From positions 232,595 to 296,594 of IMG/VR virus record IMGVR_UViG_3300049460_000128: 64,000 nucleotides of DNA, one strand, 5' to 3'. The position numbers and the translations under genes were made by a program. Within the stretch, counting starts at the first letter, position 1; each line of letters begins with the position of its first letter. The DNA comes from a virus. This document shows, piece by piece, positions 9,753-19,562 of the stretch. The notes under the pieces were generated by a model. That model saw only the letters and a list, made by a program, of their open reading frames with translations. It had not been told where the DNA came from and did not search any database.

Positions 9753-10163
9753 TTATTCCTCGGAGTATTCCAAGTCATCTTCGTCTTCGTCTTCGTCTTC
9801 GTCTGATTCATATACCACATCAGCTTCTGGACGAACTTTTGGCTTACGGCCACGGCGTTTAGGTGCGTCGTTATTCATGCCATCTGCCCTGATACCATGA
9901 ATCAATCCCAATGCGGCTGGATCCAGGCCTTCAATTTTCTTCAGACCCAAGTAGTCAGTTTCAACTACCTCCATGGCATCGTTGGTCAATTCAATAATGG
10001 TATTGAATGCAAACGGGTGAGTATAAAAACGCTTGACCTTAAATGTACCTTTGGCTTTTACCAACTTTCCTTTCTCATTTTCTTTGTCATATTGGGCTTC
10101 AACGGTCATTCCCGGAGTGATCAGTTTCAGTTCGAGAAGGCGGCGAAAGAGTGCTGGGTGCAT
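9753..10163 (-). CDS. Unknown protein with AT-hook-like motif and acidic tail
   Basis: 136 residues. Residues 1-95 look like a small beta domain (PGMTVEAQYDKENEK, KVKRFYTHPFAFNTIIEL). A basic KRRGRKPKVRP stretch near residues 102-112 resembles an AT-hook (RGRKP), a minor-groove DNA-binding motif. The last 25 residues are almost entirely Asp/Glu, encoded by a GTCTTC-type microsatellite. A basic hook plus acidic tail suggests a DNA or nucleoid interaction (inference). The leader contains repeated AACAATA and only a weak AAAGG site. Confidence 0.6.
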   Translation of the reverse strand: MHPALFRRLLELKLITPGMTVEAQYDKENEKGKLVKAKGTFKVKRFYTHPFAFNTIIELTNDAMEVVETDYLGLKKIEGLDPAALGLIHGIRADGMNNDAPKRRGRKPKVRPEADVVYESDEDEDEDEDDLEYSEE

Positions 10164-10836
10164 GAATGGTACCTTTGTTATTGTTATTATTTTTGGTATG
10201 CACTACTGGTTCAACTATGATTGCACGAGCAACATTTTTGATAATTCCAGAATACGTCAATTTTGTCATAAGCACGTCATCCTCGTGTTTCAAATAACAG
10301 ATGAGGGATGCACTTGACGATCGTAGTTTAACACGACTGGCGTCGTTTTCGTCAGCCAAGGTGGCAACACACCACTGTATTACTTCAGCGGTTGTTTGCT
10401 TGCCAAGATTTGTCTGAAATGTGACCTTCCATTCATACTCGTTATGAAACCAATGTGAACGATACACAACAAAGCCATTCGATCGCAAAACGTCAATCTG
10501 ATCCTCAACACTTGGTTGCATGATCTCAGATATATGATAGCGACACGTGATCTCAGCCACCTTACAAAAGTGGTCAAAGTCAGTTTTTTCCGCGAAGTAG
10601 AATTTCCAAGAACTACGGCGCCCCTTTGTGAGCTTGAACCGTTCCTCGGTATCTGGGCATGCAGCCATAAGAGCGTCAAGTGACTTCTTTGACATGCGCC
10701 CTACACGGTAATCCATTTGATCCCTGAAAACCCAAGACCCACCAGGATTATGAATGGCAACCACATAGGCGTACTTCCCCCACATGATTTTAGGCAGAGT
10801 CGAATACTTGACCCTGTGCTTTGATGCTAACGACAT
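10099..10836 (-). CDS. Unknown protein, 245 aa
   Basis: No recognised family. The N-terminal half holds WGKYAYVVAIHNPGG and a FKLTKGRRSSWKFYFAEKTDFDHF segment; the second half has a similar WFHNEYEWKVTFQTNLGK segment, which may indicate a duplicated alpha/beta unit (strand, basic turn, aromatic strand, helix). The last 30 residues run out of frame over the leader and first codons of the gene at 9753-10163, a 65 nt overlap, and are probably disordered. There is no ribosome site before the ATG; the leader is CATAACAATAAAAACCA. Confidence 0.6.
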   Translation of the reverse strand: MSLASKHRVKYSTLPKIMWGKYAYVVAIHNPGGSWVFRDQMDYRVGRMSKKSLDALMAACPDTEERFKLTKGRRSSWKFYFAEKTDFDHFCKVAEITCRYHISEIMQPSVEDQIDVLRSNGFVVYRSHWFHNEYEWKVTFQTNLGKQTTAEVIQWCVATLADENDASRVKLRSSSASLICYLKHEDDVLMTKLTYSGIIKNVARAIIVEPVVHTKNNNNNKGTIHAPSTLSPPSRTETDHSGNDR

Positions 10837-10879
10837 TGGTTTTTATTGTTATGAATGTTTGGCACTACGATGTTACGGC

Positions 10880-10910
10880 AACAGGGGATCAGCCTCGCCA
10901 ATCCCCTGTT
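10880..10910. other. Hairpin after clpA-like gene
   Basis: Perfect 10 bp inverted repeat AACAGGGGAT/ATCCCCTGTT with an 11 nt loop. The T-run (TTTTT) follows on the plus strand, so it is not a textbook terminator for the minus-strand clpA transcript. It may stabilise that mRNA 3' end or stop antisense transcription. Confidence 0.5.
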
Positions 10911-10915
10911 TTTCG

Positions 10916-13222
10916 TTAAGCCGCTACCGCGACTGATTTGAAGCTGTCCAGCTTAATCTCGCCGTTTTCCAACACGACATTCACAACCGAACCTTGGCCC
11001 AATTGATCGAAGATCATAGCTTTACTGAGCGGCTTCTTGACCTTGTCTTGAATCAGACGGTCAAGTGGGCGGGCGCCCATCGCCGGATCGTAGCCCTTGT
11101 CGGCCAGATAACCCAGTGCTTCGTCGCTGAAGTTCAGCGTGATGCCTTTTTGACCAACTTTGTCCACCACCACTTTGATGAACTTATTGACAATTTTCAG
11201 CATGTTGGTGCGGCCCAAAGCTTTGAAGCGCACGATTGCATCCAGACGATTGCGGAACTCTGGAGAGAACAAACGATTCACCACATCCTTGTCTTCGTCT
11301 GCGCGATCCTGCATTGCAAAACCCAACGGAGCCTTGGCTGCATCACTAGCACCCGCGTTACTGGTCATGATGACAATAACTTGATTGAATGGTACCATCT
11401 TACCAGCACTATTCGTCAGCTCGCCGTGATCAAACACTTGCAGGAACAAGTTGAAGATATCCGGATGCGCCTTTTCAACTTCGTCGAGCAGCAGCACGCA
11501 GCTTGGCGTCTTTTCAATCGCATTCACGAGCAAGCCATTGCCAGCACCGCCTTCGCCGTAACCCACGTAGCCAGGAGCCGCGCCGATCAGTTTGGCAACC
11601 GAGTGTTTTTCCATGTATTCGCTCATATCGAAGCGAACGATTGGCAATGACAGCGATTCAGCCAAGATCTTGGCGGTTTCAGTTTTACCGACACCAGTAG
11701 GGCCAGTGAACAGGTATGCGCCGGCGGTCTTGTTGTCGTCACGCAGACCAGCACGAGCAACAATCACGCCGTCATTCAGGGTTTCCAGTGCGCCATCTTG
11801 ACCCATTACACCAGCTTGCAACTTGCTTTGCAGCTTCAGCAGAACTTCGCGCTCATCGCCGTCGATGTTTTCAACTGGGATATGGGCTACTTTGCTGACT
11901 TCCACCTGGATGAGTTCCGAGGTGATGACCGTGGCTTTGTCAGCGTCCTTGACACGTTGGCGCGAACCAGCAGCATCCAGAATGTTGATAGCTTTGTCAG
12001 GCAGTTTCTGGCTTGGCATGAAACGAGCAGTCAGGTCAACTGCTTTATCCAGGGCTTCGTCCGTAAAGGTGACGCCGTGGAAAGCTTCGTACGATGCACG
12101 CAGACCACGCAGGATCAGTTTGCAATTTTCAATCGAAGGCTCGTTGACGTCCAGCTTGTGGAAGCGGCGCATCAGGGCGCGATCTTTCTCGAAATACTTG
12201 CGGTATTCTTCGTAAGTGGTCGAGCCGATGCAACGCAGTTTGCCTTTTGCCAAAGCCGGTTTCAGCAGATTGGCAACGTCCATGCCGCCCTGATTACTAC
12301 CCGCACCAGCACCCATGATCATGTGGATCTCGTCGATGAACAGGATTGGATCTTCGATGAACGACAGCGCTTGCAGGACGTGTTTCATGCGCTCTTCGAA
12401 GTCACCGCGGAACTTTGTGCCGGCGATCAGGTTGCCGATTTCCAGACTGTACACGACACTGTCGCGGATGATCGATGGGACTTTGCCCTGGACAATCATG
12501 TGGGCCAGACCTTCAGCAATGGCGGTCTTACCAACACCAGGATCGCCGACCATGATGACGTTATTGGAGCGACGACGTGCAGTGATCTGGATGATTTCTG
12601 CAACTTCGTTTTCACGGCCGATAACAGGATCGATGTCGCCGTTTGCTGCTACTTCGTTGAGGTTGATCGTGTACTTGGCCAGGAACGCGACAGCTTCGTC
12701 TTTGTTCGTGATGTCTTTTTGGCGCACTTCGCCGTCAGGACCACGCTGGACGTTTGGTTGACCTTGTGGGCTTGCTTCTTGTTCGCTGGCACCGAAGTAT
12801 TCTTTCAGACTCAGCGGATCGAGGCCGATCTTGTGCAGGAAGTGGGCGGCATGACTGTCGTCTTGTTCGGCCACACCCAGCAGCAAGTCAGCAGCGGTTG
12901 CTTGTTTGCGCTTGGTGAACATCGCATGGGCAACGACGTGTTGAACAGTGTTGCCCAACGTTTCGGTTTGGCGAACTTGCCAATTGGCAGGGGCTTGGGG
13001 AATGAATGGACCTTCCATGTAGTCGGTCAGGATACCACGCAGGTCATCTTGATCGATTTGGAAAGATTCGAAGATCGTTTTTACTTCTTGTTCTTCGATC
13101 AATGCAAACAGCAAGTGTTCTTGTGTTACGTATTCGTGGTCATACTTCCGTGCAAGCTCAAATGCTGCGCGCACGATGCGTATCGCCTCGGCGTTGTCAA
13201 ACTCCGTGGATTTATTGCTCAT
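10916..13222 (-). CDS. clpA: ClpA-type AAA+ protein unfoldase
   Basis: 768 residues, close to E. coli ClpA (758). An N-terminal Clp-N domain with two repeats covers about residues 1-145. First AAA+ module: Walker A G226-DPGVGKT-233 and Walker B LFIDE at 294-298. Second AAA+ module: Walker A G507-PTGVGKT-514 and Walker B LLLDE at 577-581, followed by the D2-small domain. There is no ClpB/Hsp104 coiled-coil M insert, so it is ClpA-like and not a disaggregase. The ClpP-docking tripeptide, IGL in ClpA, is replaced by LGF at 633-635, compatible with hydrophobic-pocket binding to ClpP. No clpP is visible in the window, so it may use host ClpP. Ribosome site TAAGGAA. Confidence 0.92.
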   Translation of the reverse strand: MSNKSTEFDNAEAIRIVRAAFELARKYDHEYVTQEHLLFALIEEQEVKTIFESFQIDQDDLRGILTDYMEGPFIPQAPANWQVRQTETLGNTVQHVVAHAMFTKRKQATAADLLLGVAEQDDSHAAHFLHKIGLDPLSLKEYFGASEQEASPQGQPNVQRGPDGEVRQKDITNKDEAVAFLAKYTINLNEVAANGDIDPVIGRENEVAEIIQITARRRSNNVIMVGDPGVGKTAIAEGLAHMIVQGKVPSIIRDSVVYSLEIGNLIAGTKFRGDFEERMKHVLQALSFIEDPILFIDEIHMIMGAGAGSNQGGMDVANLLKPALAKGKLRCIGSTTYEEYRKYFEKDRALMRRFHKLDVNEPSIENCKLILRGLRASYEAFHGVTFTDEALDKAVDLTARFMPSQKLPDKAINILDAAGSRQRVKDADKATVITSELIQVEVSKVAHIPVENIDGDEREVLLKLQSKLQAGVMGQDGALETLNDGVIVARAGLRDDNKTAGAYLFTGPTGVGKTETAKILAESLSLPIVRFDMSEYMEKHSVAKLIGAAPGYVGYGEGGAGNGLLVNAIEKTPSCVLLLDEVEKAHPDIFNLFLQVFDHGELTNSAGKMVPFNQVIVIMTSNAGASDAAKAPLGFAMQDRADEDKDVVNRLFSPEFRNRLDAIVRFKALGRTNMLKIVNKFIKVVVDKVGQKGITLNFSDEALGYLADKGYDPAMGARPLDRLIQDKVKKPLSKAMIFDQLGQGSVVNVVLENGEIKLDSFKSVAVAA

Positions 13223-13256
13223 TAGTTTTCCTTATGCTGGCCCGTTTTGCTTCTCT

Positions 13257-13676
13257 TCACCTGCCATTCTTGCGATATTGCAGATTGGCTTGGTATATAC
13301 TGTTAGCCAGTGTAACACCTGCTTGTAGTTTGTCAAGGCAGAATTTGCCATTTCCTAAAAAAATGGCATGATGGATTTGGTCACGATATGGCGTCAGTTC
13401 GCGCTGAATGAGCGACACAATTGCTTGACGGTCGCTGTGACGAACAAAGTAGCCAGATTGGGATTTAGTTTCGAGACCATACAGCTCGCCATTTATCTCC
13501 TCAACACGCTGGTCGAGATCATGTTCGGCATCGATGCAAGTTTGAGCACCGCGTTGCGATTGGCGAACAACACCGTCATTTACACCCTGGGCAATGGGAA
13601 TGCCAGCTTCGTTGTACTGTTGCGCCCATACAACTTCTGGCAATGCCAGGGCTAACAGCAAAATGACAGATTTCAT
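13257..13676 (-). CDS. Secreted/periplasmic small protein
   Basis: 139 residues. It starts MKSVILLLALALPEVVWAQQ, a classical Sec signal peptide with predicted cleavage after VWA. The start is taken at 13676 (CTGGAG upstream) and not at the ATG 39 nt earlier. The mature part is about 120 residues, Gln/Asp/Arg-rich and helical, with Cys residues in QTCIDAEHDLDQ and KFCLDKL that could form a disulphide. Located between clpA and dnaJ and upstream of the spanin-like genes in the same direction; a periplasmic role late in infection is possible. No family recognised. Confidence 0.65.
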   Translation of the reverse strand: MKSVILLLALALPEVVWAQQYNEAGIPIAQGVNDGVVRQSQRGAQTCIDAEHDLDQRVEEINGELYGLETKSQSGYFVRHSDRQAIVSLIQRELTPYRDQIHHAIFLGNGKFCLDKLQAGVTLANSIYQANLQYRKNGR

Positions 13677-13730
13677 TTGTGTGCTCCAGTATATCGTAAT
13701 ACCACATTGTTGCACACAAATGAATAAAAA

Positions 13731-14663
13731 TCAACTACTTAATGAGTCGCGAATGTCAACAAGTTCAAGTATCTGAGCATCAGTCAATTGCATGATATCT
13801 GGAACCACTGACACAAACTCAATAAACATGTCACCACGACGGCTAGCATGTTGGATGTTCATGCCATGATTTGGAATACGAATTTTGGAATGGGGCTGAG
13901 TGCCGGCACGAACTTGAACGAGCAGCTTCTTACCATCAATGGTCGGTACAGTAAGTTCAGTACCAATCATCAAATCCAAGACATTGATTTTTTGCAAGAA
14001 TGTAATCGTGCTATCTTCACGCAAAAACTGTTCATGCTTAGTAACATGGATGGTCACATACAAGTCGCTGATCTTCACATTGGCATGTTGCCGCCAACCA
14101 CCACCCTTACAACGAACTTGTTGACCGTCGTTAATACCAGGCGGAATGGTAACTTGCACCGTGATTGGTGTGAGATTGGACGTATTGTAGAACCGTGATG
14201 ACGCCGATGGCTTTGGAACATACGTGACATTACTGACAATGCCCGTATGTGCTTCTTCCAACGTAATATTAACGTCAACGAACTGGTCAGGATTTACCTT
14301 GTTACCCCAGTCGCTATAGTCATCTTGCGGGTAGGCTTTGCTATGACGACGCAGCAGTTCATCAATATCGTCAAAGTCGCCGCGCTTGGACTCCCAGGCT
14401 TCCTTGAAGTAGTCGGCCGAATCCCAGGAACGAGTACTGGCACGTGGTCTCGTGCTGCGATCATATGTATCACGCTTATCTGGGTCAGTCAAGACCTCAT
14501 ATGACTCTTTGATTTGTTTGAACTTATCTTCTGCGCCTGCATCCGAATTGCGATCCGGATGGTATTTCATGGCGAGCTTGCGATATGCTTTTTTGATTTC
14601 ATCCTCGGTTGCCGTTTTGGCTACACCGAGGATTTCGTAGTGATCATTTTTTTGTTGTGTCAT
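13731..14663 (-). CDS. dnaJ: DnaJ/CbpA-like J-domain co-chaperone
   Basis: 310 residues from [14 protein letters not shown]. The J domain occupies residues 6-72, with the HPD motif at 35-37 that activates DnaK ATPase, and YDRST at its end. There is no Gly/Phe-rich linker and no CxxCxGxG zinc repeats. Residues 125-300 form the two beta-barrel client-binding domains ([31 protein letters not shown]), so the layout is that of class B proteins such as CbpA. It probably directs host DnaK to phage clients. The start overlaps the o-spanin-like gene by 20 nt. Confidence 0.9.
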   Translation of the reverse strand: MTQQKNDHYEILGVAKTATEDEIKKAYRKLAMKYHPDRNSDAGAEDKFKQIKESYEVLTDPDKRDTYDRSTRPRASTRSWDSADYFKEAWESKRGDFDDIDELLRRHSKAYPQDDYSDWGNKVNPDQFVDVNITLEEAHTGIVSNVTYVPKPSASSRFYNTSNLTPITVQVTIPPGINDGQQVRCKGGGWRQHANVKISDLYVTIHVTKHEQFLREDSTITFLQKINVLDLMIGTELTVPTIDGKKLLVQVRAGTQPHSKIRIPNHGMNIQHASRRGDMFIEFVSVVPDIMQLTDAQILELVDIRDSLSS

Positions 14664-15030
14664 TCTGATCTTTCGGGGTGGTATCACGACGAAGGTTGAT
14701 AACACCTGTTGTATATTGGATCACAGATTTCTGCTCCAAAATATACCGTTGCATTTCGTCAAGGTTGCCAGTCAAATTTTGGAGATTGTCTTGGTCCAGT
14801 GAGTATAGCACGATGGTTGCCGTCTTGTCTGTTAGCAGCTTTTCTAATTCTGGTCTAGTCAAAATAACCCAATTAACTGGCTTCAAAACCATAGGCTGTG
14901 CGGTTGGGATTGACGCAATGTCACCAATTGGCTGTGGGACAATCACAACTTCTGGCTTCTTGGTCTCCCACAATGCACATCCACTAAGACCGAACAGCAA
15001 TATGAATATGGCTAGAATTTTACTTACCAT
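14644..15030 (-). CDS. Lipoprotein, probable outer-membrane spanin subunit
   Basis: 128 residues. [22 protein letters not shown] is a lipoprotein signal with lipobox LSGC, giving a lipidated Cys near residue 18. The mature part has a Pro-rich N-terminus ([11 protein letters not shown]) and a [22 protein letters not shown] segment also known from small phage lipoproteins. It overlaps the 3' end of an i-spanin-like gene by 11 nt, the usual Rz/Rz1-type arrangement. Two-component spanins join inner and outer membrane and complete lysis in Gram-negative hosts. Assignment rests on topology and gene order. Confidence 0.6.
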   Translation of the reverse strand: MVSKILAIFILLFGLSGCALWETKKPEVVIVPQPIGDIASIPTAQPMVLKPVNWVILTRPELEKLLTDKTATIVLYSLDQDNLQNLTGNLDEMQRYILEQKSVIQYTTGVINLRRDTTPKDQNDTTKK

Positions 15031-15457
15031 TTTGAACACCCTTCGTGGCAGTATTGAGCTTGTCAAAGTAATCATTGAACGACTTGTTCAATTGATTTTG
15101 CGAGTCCTTAACGTTAGACGTAACTTGTGTTTTGAACTTAGACGAATTGACCACATTCGACAACGCATTGGCATTGGCGCGAATGTTCGTCAACTGAACG
15201 TTGAAGGTGTCATTCAGCTCTTTGATGCTCTTGATGTCAGACGCCAATACTTCATTTGCTGCTTTGATCTGTGTGTTTTGTTCTTGCAAACTGGCAATGA
15301 TGGCCTTGTTGGATTCAACGGTGGCTTTCATATTTTCCAGATATGAATACAAGAAAAATACGCCGCCAAGAATCAATCCAATACCAATAATCCAAGGCAA
15401 AAACTGCTTCAGATATTTGCCTATTGTGTTTGATGCAAACCATTCAAGTAGAAACAT
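15020..15457 (-). CDS. Probable inner-membrane spanin subunit
   Basis: 145 residues. One N-terminal membrane segment (about residues 18-40, FLPWIIGIGLILGGVFFLYSY) is followed by a periplasmic coiled-coil-like region of about 100 residues rich in Asn, Gln, Lys and Ser (KATVESNKAIIASLQEQ, IKAANEVLASDIKSIKELND). This N-in, C-out layout with a long helix matches Rz-type i-spanins. The downstream lipoprotein gene starts within its last codons. No endolysin or holin is recognised nearby. Alternative: an unrelated structural membrane protein. Confidence 0.6.
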   Translation of the reverse strand: MFLLEWFASNTIGKYLKQFLPWIIGIGLILGGVFFLYSYLENMKATVESNKAIIASLQEQNTQIKAANEVLASDIKSIKELNDTFNVQLTNIRANANALSNVVNSSKFKTQVTSNVKDSQNQLNKSFNDYFDKLNTATKGVQNGK

Positions 15458-15490
15458 ATAAACCTCTTGGGGAGCGAACTCCCCCGTAAA

Positions 15491-18400
15491 TTAAGCGTAA
15501 ACGCCAGTCATGGTGTACCATTGGCTAGTGGTGGTGGCAACAAACATCAGACGAGCGTTCGGGCCCAGCGAATAGGCGGCATTCAAGCCCAGTGCATCAA
15601 TTGCGACACTCGCCGACGGGAACACACTGATTGTCACCCCGGTAGTATTGATCAAGATACACGTCTGACCTGCGACTGGTACTGGCAATACTACCGCCTG
15701 CGCGGTACCAGCAGTCGCAGTAGAAATTACTGTGATCTGATTGGTGATGCTTGCTCCATTACCCTGTGTACTACCAGCAGCCGCCAAACTTGGTGATACC
15801 GAACTGATAACAAAACGTCCTGTCACATTACCAGTCGCAGTAATGTTTGTGGTGGACGTAATAGCACCGGCAACATTCAATGACGTCAATGTGCCAACCG
15901 AGGTAATTGCTGGTTGAGCTGCATTGGTGACCGTCTGTGCGCTGGTGGCGGTGGCAGCATTGCCAGTTGTGTTACCTGATGCATCTATGTTGAGGGCGAC
16001 GATCTTTGCCAACACACCACTAGCAGTAATACCATTCCATACGTTCACTTGCGTGATAGCACCAGATGCTCCCCGGTAGTTCATATTCAACTGCCCGCCA
16101 GCGAAGCCATTAGCCAGTGTCATCTCATTGGTATTGTCAACGTTCTTATAGCCCGTCAGATTGCCCGTCAGATTGCCCGTAAATGATGGCGCGGTAACAA
16201 TACCAGGGACAGTCAACGCACCAGCATCAGTCACCGTCAAAATAGGGGTCGAGTACGCGTCGTTGAGAACTTGGAAGTTGCCATTTTGTGAGCGGACATA
16301 TTTGATTGGAGTTGTCGCACCATTACCAACCAGTTTGATATTGGCTCCGTTTGCACCGGTGTCAGTGATCAATATTGAGGTTGATGAACCTGATGTAGTT
16401 ACATTCAAATTGCCCGTCAATGTGCCACCAGTAAGCGGCAGTTTTGTGGCATCAGCAACAGTTATATTCGCGGTACCGTCAAATGCGACACCATTTATAG
16501 TACGAGCAGTTTGAAGCTTGGTTGCAGTTGCCGCATTGCCCGATGTGTTACCTTGGGATATCGCATTAGTTACAAATGCCGTAGTTGCAATTAGCTGTGA
16601 GTTATCAGATGGTGGCTGAGTTCCGGCTGTCCACAAACCACTCAAATTCATTGTCGTGTCTGAAATTTGCTGGATCGATGCCATTGCAACACCAGCCCCG
16701 TAGGTGCTAGTGCTAGTCAGGAACGAAATTGGTTGAGTAACCGCCGTATTACTGGCTGGTTTCAAGGCAATACCATACTGAGTTCCATTCCCCGTGTAAT
16801 TGATAGTCACACCCGAGCTGACACCCGTATATGCGCCAGTTGCACCATTGAGGTAAGCAAGACCAGTACTCTGAAGGTTGGTTGCACTAAGGGTACCGCT
16901 TACGGTAGCACCTAAGGTGGTAGTTTGGAATCGTTGACTACCTGCAACGAATGATGTGAATGTACCATCAGGAGCAACCGTAACTCTTGAGGTATTGCCA
17001 ACCATATCAAAAAGAATCAAGTTAGTTCCACCTGCGGAGCCATCAACACCTACAGCCCAACCCAGAACACCAGTATCACGGTAGAATTTAATTTGACCAT
17101 TGCCGCCAACACTAGCAGTTGGATTACCAGCAAACACATGACCAGTTGCATTGACTGAGGTCGCTGACGTAATGGCTCCAGATACAGTCAATGGGCCAGT
17201 CATAGCATCGCCTGCCTTATTGACTGGTGTAAAACCCAACGCACTAGTGATATCACTCGGAATCACGGAAGTCGTCCCCGTCACACGGCCGTAACCGTCA
17301 GTATTCAATTTACGGAACAAGCCAGTACCTGAGTCAGTAACCAGAGCTAAATCCAGTCCGCCAACACTTGATACAATACGGGTTGCAGAAGCCGACAGTG
17401 CCGAAATAGTAGATCCGGTTTTAGTCAAACCATTGCCAGCAATGACTTGGCCCAAGCCCGTAAATTGAGCAAAGGTGAGTGAGGTTGTACCAAGAACAAT
17501 CGCACCATCAGTAGTCAAAACCCAACCTGTGTCGCCATTCGTTGTACCTTGTTCAATGAAGCAATACAATCCAGCAGACACTTCTTGACCAGGTGTATTA
17601 TCTGCGTCCAATGAACGAGCCCACGCACCAGCAGCGACCACGTAGATACCGTTTTGGGTAGCCGTAGTTTGATCTTTAACCAGCACACGATCGCCGGCCA
17701 CAACCGCAACACCGTCAATAGTTTGAGTTCCGGTCAATGCGATATTCGTTGTAGTTGCAACCTTAACCGATGCTTTGAAATCAAGTCCGGTCGTAATGTT
17801 ATCAACATATTGTTTGGTGGCATAATGCGTAGCATTCGTTGGATCAATACCAGTCACAGCATTATTGAAAGTCCAAGTTCCGGCAATAGTTTCGTTGTCT
17901 GCTACGCGAGCCAGCAAACCACCATTCGTAATCTGAGTTTCAACAATAGTCAGAGCAGCTTGATGCTGTGTGACATTCGATGCGGCGATACGAGCATCAG
18001 CAAAGGTACCAGAGGTCACTTGTGACGTAGCAATATCAATTGGAGTCGCACTTACTGCGGTGATCAAACCTTTAGCATTCGCGGTCAAAATTACCGTGTT
18101 GGCTGCCGCACCAAATGAGCCCACATTAGAATTGACGGTTGCCAATGTCAGCGCACTGGATACATCAGCGGAACCATCAACAGCAGCGAGTGTGGCAGTT
18201 GCATCACCAGTGATCGACAAGGAACGGGCATTGGTCCACTTCAATGCAGACGCCACTGATCCACCCGTAGCAGTTGATACGGCATTTGATACGAATGCCG
18301 TAGTAGCCAACTGAGTAGTATTGGTACCAGAAGCGGCGGTTGGTGCAATAGGGATACCAGTCAATGCCGGCGAGGCCAATGGCGCAGCACCTGATACATC

Positions 18401-19381
18401 AGCAACCGCCAAGACTACATTGCCATTACGTCCAGCAACCGTTTGCACAGGAGCAGCAGCCGAAGCACGGGCATTCGTGTAATAGAGGTTAGTGCCTTCG
18501 GCCAAATTGGTGGTCGACTTGGCAGCAAATGCGGCATCAAAACGGGCCTGAGTGTAGTACAAGTTAGACGTACCTTCAGCAGTCACATCAGTCGTGAAGC
18601 TGATGTCGTGGGTGCCATCAAACGGTGTGCTATTGATGTTACGGGCAGTGGTCAATTTGTTAGCTGAACTTGCAGTACCACCAGAAATCTGAGTGTCAAC
18701 ATAGTTCTTGGTAGCAGCACCCAGTGGTAGTACAGGGTCAGCATTCAGAATTAATGCACCTGTCATCGTGTCGCCAGTCTTATTCATGGCATTTACGACA
18801 TCGGACAAATTGATAACCACATTGCCGGTACGGCCAGCAACAGTTTGCACAGGAGCAGCCGCAGATGCGCGTGCATTCGTGTAATACAGATTCGTACCTT
18901 CAGTCAAATTAGTGGTCGACTTAGCAGCAAATGCGGTATTGAAACGCGCTTGAGTATAGTAGAGGTTTGAACCTTCCGTAAGATCATTGGTGGTCTTCGC
19001 ACCCAATGCAGCATCGAAACGTGCTTGAGTATAATAGAGGTTCGTACCTTCAAACAAGTTGGTGGTAGTCTTATTACCGAACGCAGAGTCAAAGCGTCCT
19101 TGGGTGTAATACAGATTACTTTCTTCCAAGACACTGTTGGTCCCAAATGAAATATCCTGAGTGCCATCGAAGACCACACCATTGATTTTACGCCCAGTCA
19201 TCAACTTTACTGCTGTGGCGGCATCTTTACCAATTTCCAAAATGCTTTCAACAGTAAGGACACTACGTTTCATGAACATCTTACCATCGGTAGTGTTCAA
19301 TTGCAGTTCACCGATGGACAGGTCGGTGGTAGCTGGTACGAAACCAGCAACATCAGAGCGTTTAATTAGAATTTTTGCCAT
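15491..19381 (-). CDS. Giant tail fibre protein
   Basis: 1296 residues, the largest gene in the window. I take the start at MAKILIKRSDVAGF (19381; TTAAGGATCG upstream). Residues 1-45 are the shared fibre entry block (TTDLSIGELQLNTTDGKMFMKR). Six NLYYT(Q/N)(A/G)R units follow between about residues 85 and 320. Further modules are ATKNYVDTQISGG, ATKQYVDNITTGLDFKAS with its DRVLVKDQTTATQNGIYVVAAGAW block, IAGNGLTKTGSTISA, and several KLPLTGGTLTGNL or KAGDAMTGPLTVSG units. These are hallmark modules of long fibres. The C-terminal 200 residues (from about 1100) are likely the receptor-binding tip. It is transcribed from its own late promoter. Confidence 0.85.
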   Translation of the reverse strand: MAKILIKRSDVAGFVPATTDLSIGELQLNTTDGKMFMKRSVLTVESILEIGKDAATAVKLMTGRKINGVVFDGTQDISFGTNSVLEESNLYYTQGRFDSAFGNKTTTNLFEGTNLYYTQARFDAALGAKTTNDLTEGSNLYYTQARFNTAFAAKSTTNLTEGTNLYYTNARASAAAPVQTVAGRTGNVVINLSDVVNAMNKTGDTMTGALILNADPVLPLGAATKNYVDTQISGGTASSANKLTTARNINSTPFDGTHDISFTTDVTAEGTSNLYYTQARFDAAFAAKSTTNLAEGTNLYYTNARASAAAPVQTVAGRNGNVVLAVADVSGAAPLASPALTGIPIAPTAASGTNTTQLATTAFVSNAVSTATGGSVASALKWTNARSLSITGDATATLAAVDGSADVSSALTLATVNSNVGSFGAAANTVILTANAKGLITAVSATPIDIATSQVTSGTFADARIAASNVTQHQAALTIVETQITNGGLLARVADNETIAGTWTFNNAVTGIDPTNATHYATKQYVDNITTGLDFKASVKVATTTNIALTGTQTIDGVAVVAGDRVLVKDQTTATQNGIYVVAAGAWARSLDADNTPGQEVSAGLYCFIEQGTTNGDTGWVLTTDGAIVLGTTSLTFAQFTGLGQVIAGNGLTKTGSTISALSASATRIVSSVGGLDLALVTDSGTGLFRKLNTDGYGRVTGTTSVIPSDITSALGFTPVNKAGDAMTGPLTVSGAITSATSVNATGHVFAGNPTASVGGNGQIKFYRDTGVLGWAVGVDGSAGGTNLILFDMVGNTSRVTVAPDGTFTSFVAGSQRFQTTTLGATVSGTLSATNLQSTGLAYLNGATGAYTGVSSGVTINYTGNGTQYGIALKPASNTAVTQPISFLTSTSTYGAGVAMASIQQISDTTMNLSGLWTAGTQPPSDNSQLIATTAFVTNAISQGNTSGNAATATKLQTARTINGVAFDGTANITVADATKLPLTGGTLTGNLNVTTSGSSTSILITDTGANGANIKLVGNGATTPIKYVRSQNGNFQVLNDAYSTPILTVTDAGALTVPGIVTAPSFTGNLTGNLTGYKNVDNTNEMTLANGFAGGQLNMNYRGASGAITQVNVWNGITASGVLAKIVALNIDASGNTTGNAATATSAQTVTNAAQPAITSVGTLTSLNVAGAITSTTNITATGNVTGRFVISSVSPSLAAAGSTQGNGASITNQITVISTATAGTAQAVVLPVPVAGQTCILINTTGVTISVFPSASVAIDALGLNAAYSLGPNARLMFVATTTSQWYTMTGVYA

Positions 19382-19428
19382 ATCGATCCTTAAGACAAGT
19401 GGCGAGCTGAAGCCCACCGTGTACACGT

Positions 19429-19436
19429 TATTTATG
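19429..19436 (-). promoter_or_regulatory. T4-type late promoter CATAAATA
   Basis: One mismatch to TATAAATA, 48 nt before the start at 19381, the same spacing as for the fibre gene at 1576. Confidence 0.6.
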
Positions 19437-19562
19437 TCACGTATACGGCCATCAACTAAAAGTGAATTTATTGTATGAAAAACACTTGTAAGTGAAATCT
19501 AATGGCTATACCATTTGTTCGCTGTCAACACTGAATTTTCATTTTATTCATTTGGAGAAGAT

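Noticed and set aside
9770-9805. Microsatellite (TCTTCG-type) repeat
   Set aside because: Encodes the Asp/Glu tail of a protein; not a CRISPR or regulatory repeat.
11798-13225. 475-codon plus-strand open frame
   Set aside because: Antisense to clpA, whose protein is unmistakable.
15491-19381. Spaced DNA repeats suggesting a CRISPR array
   Set aside because: The repeats are coding NLYYT-type fibre modules of uneven spacing and identity.
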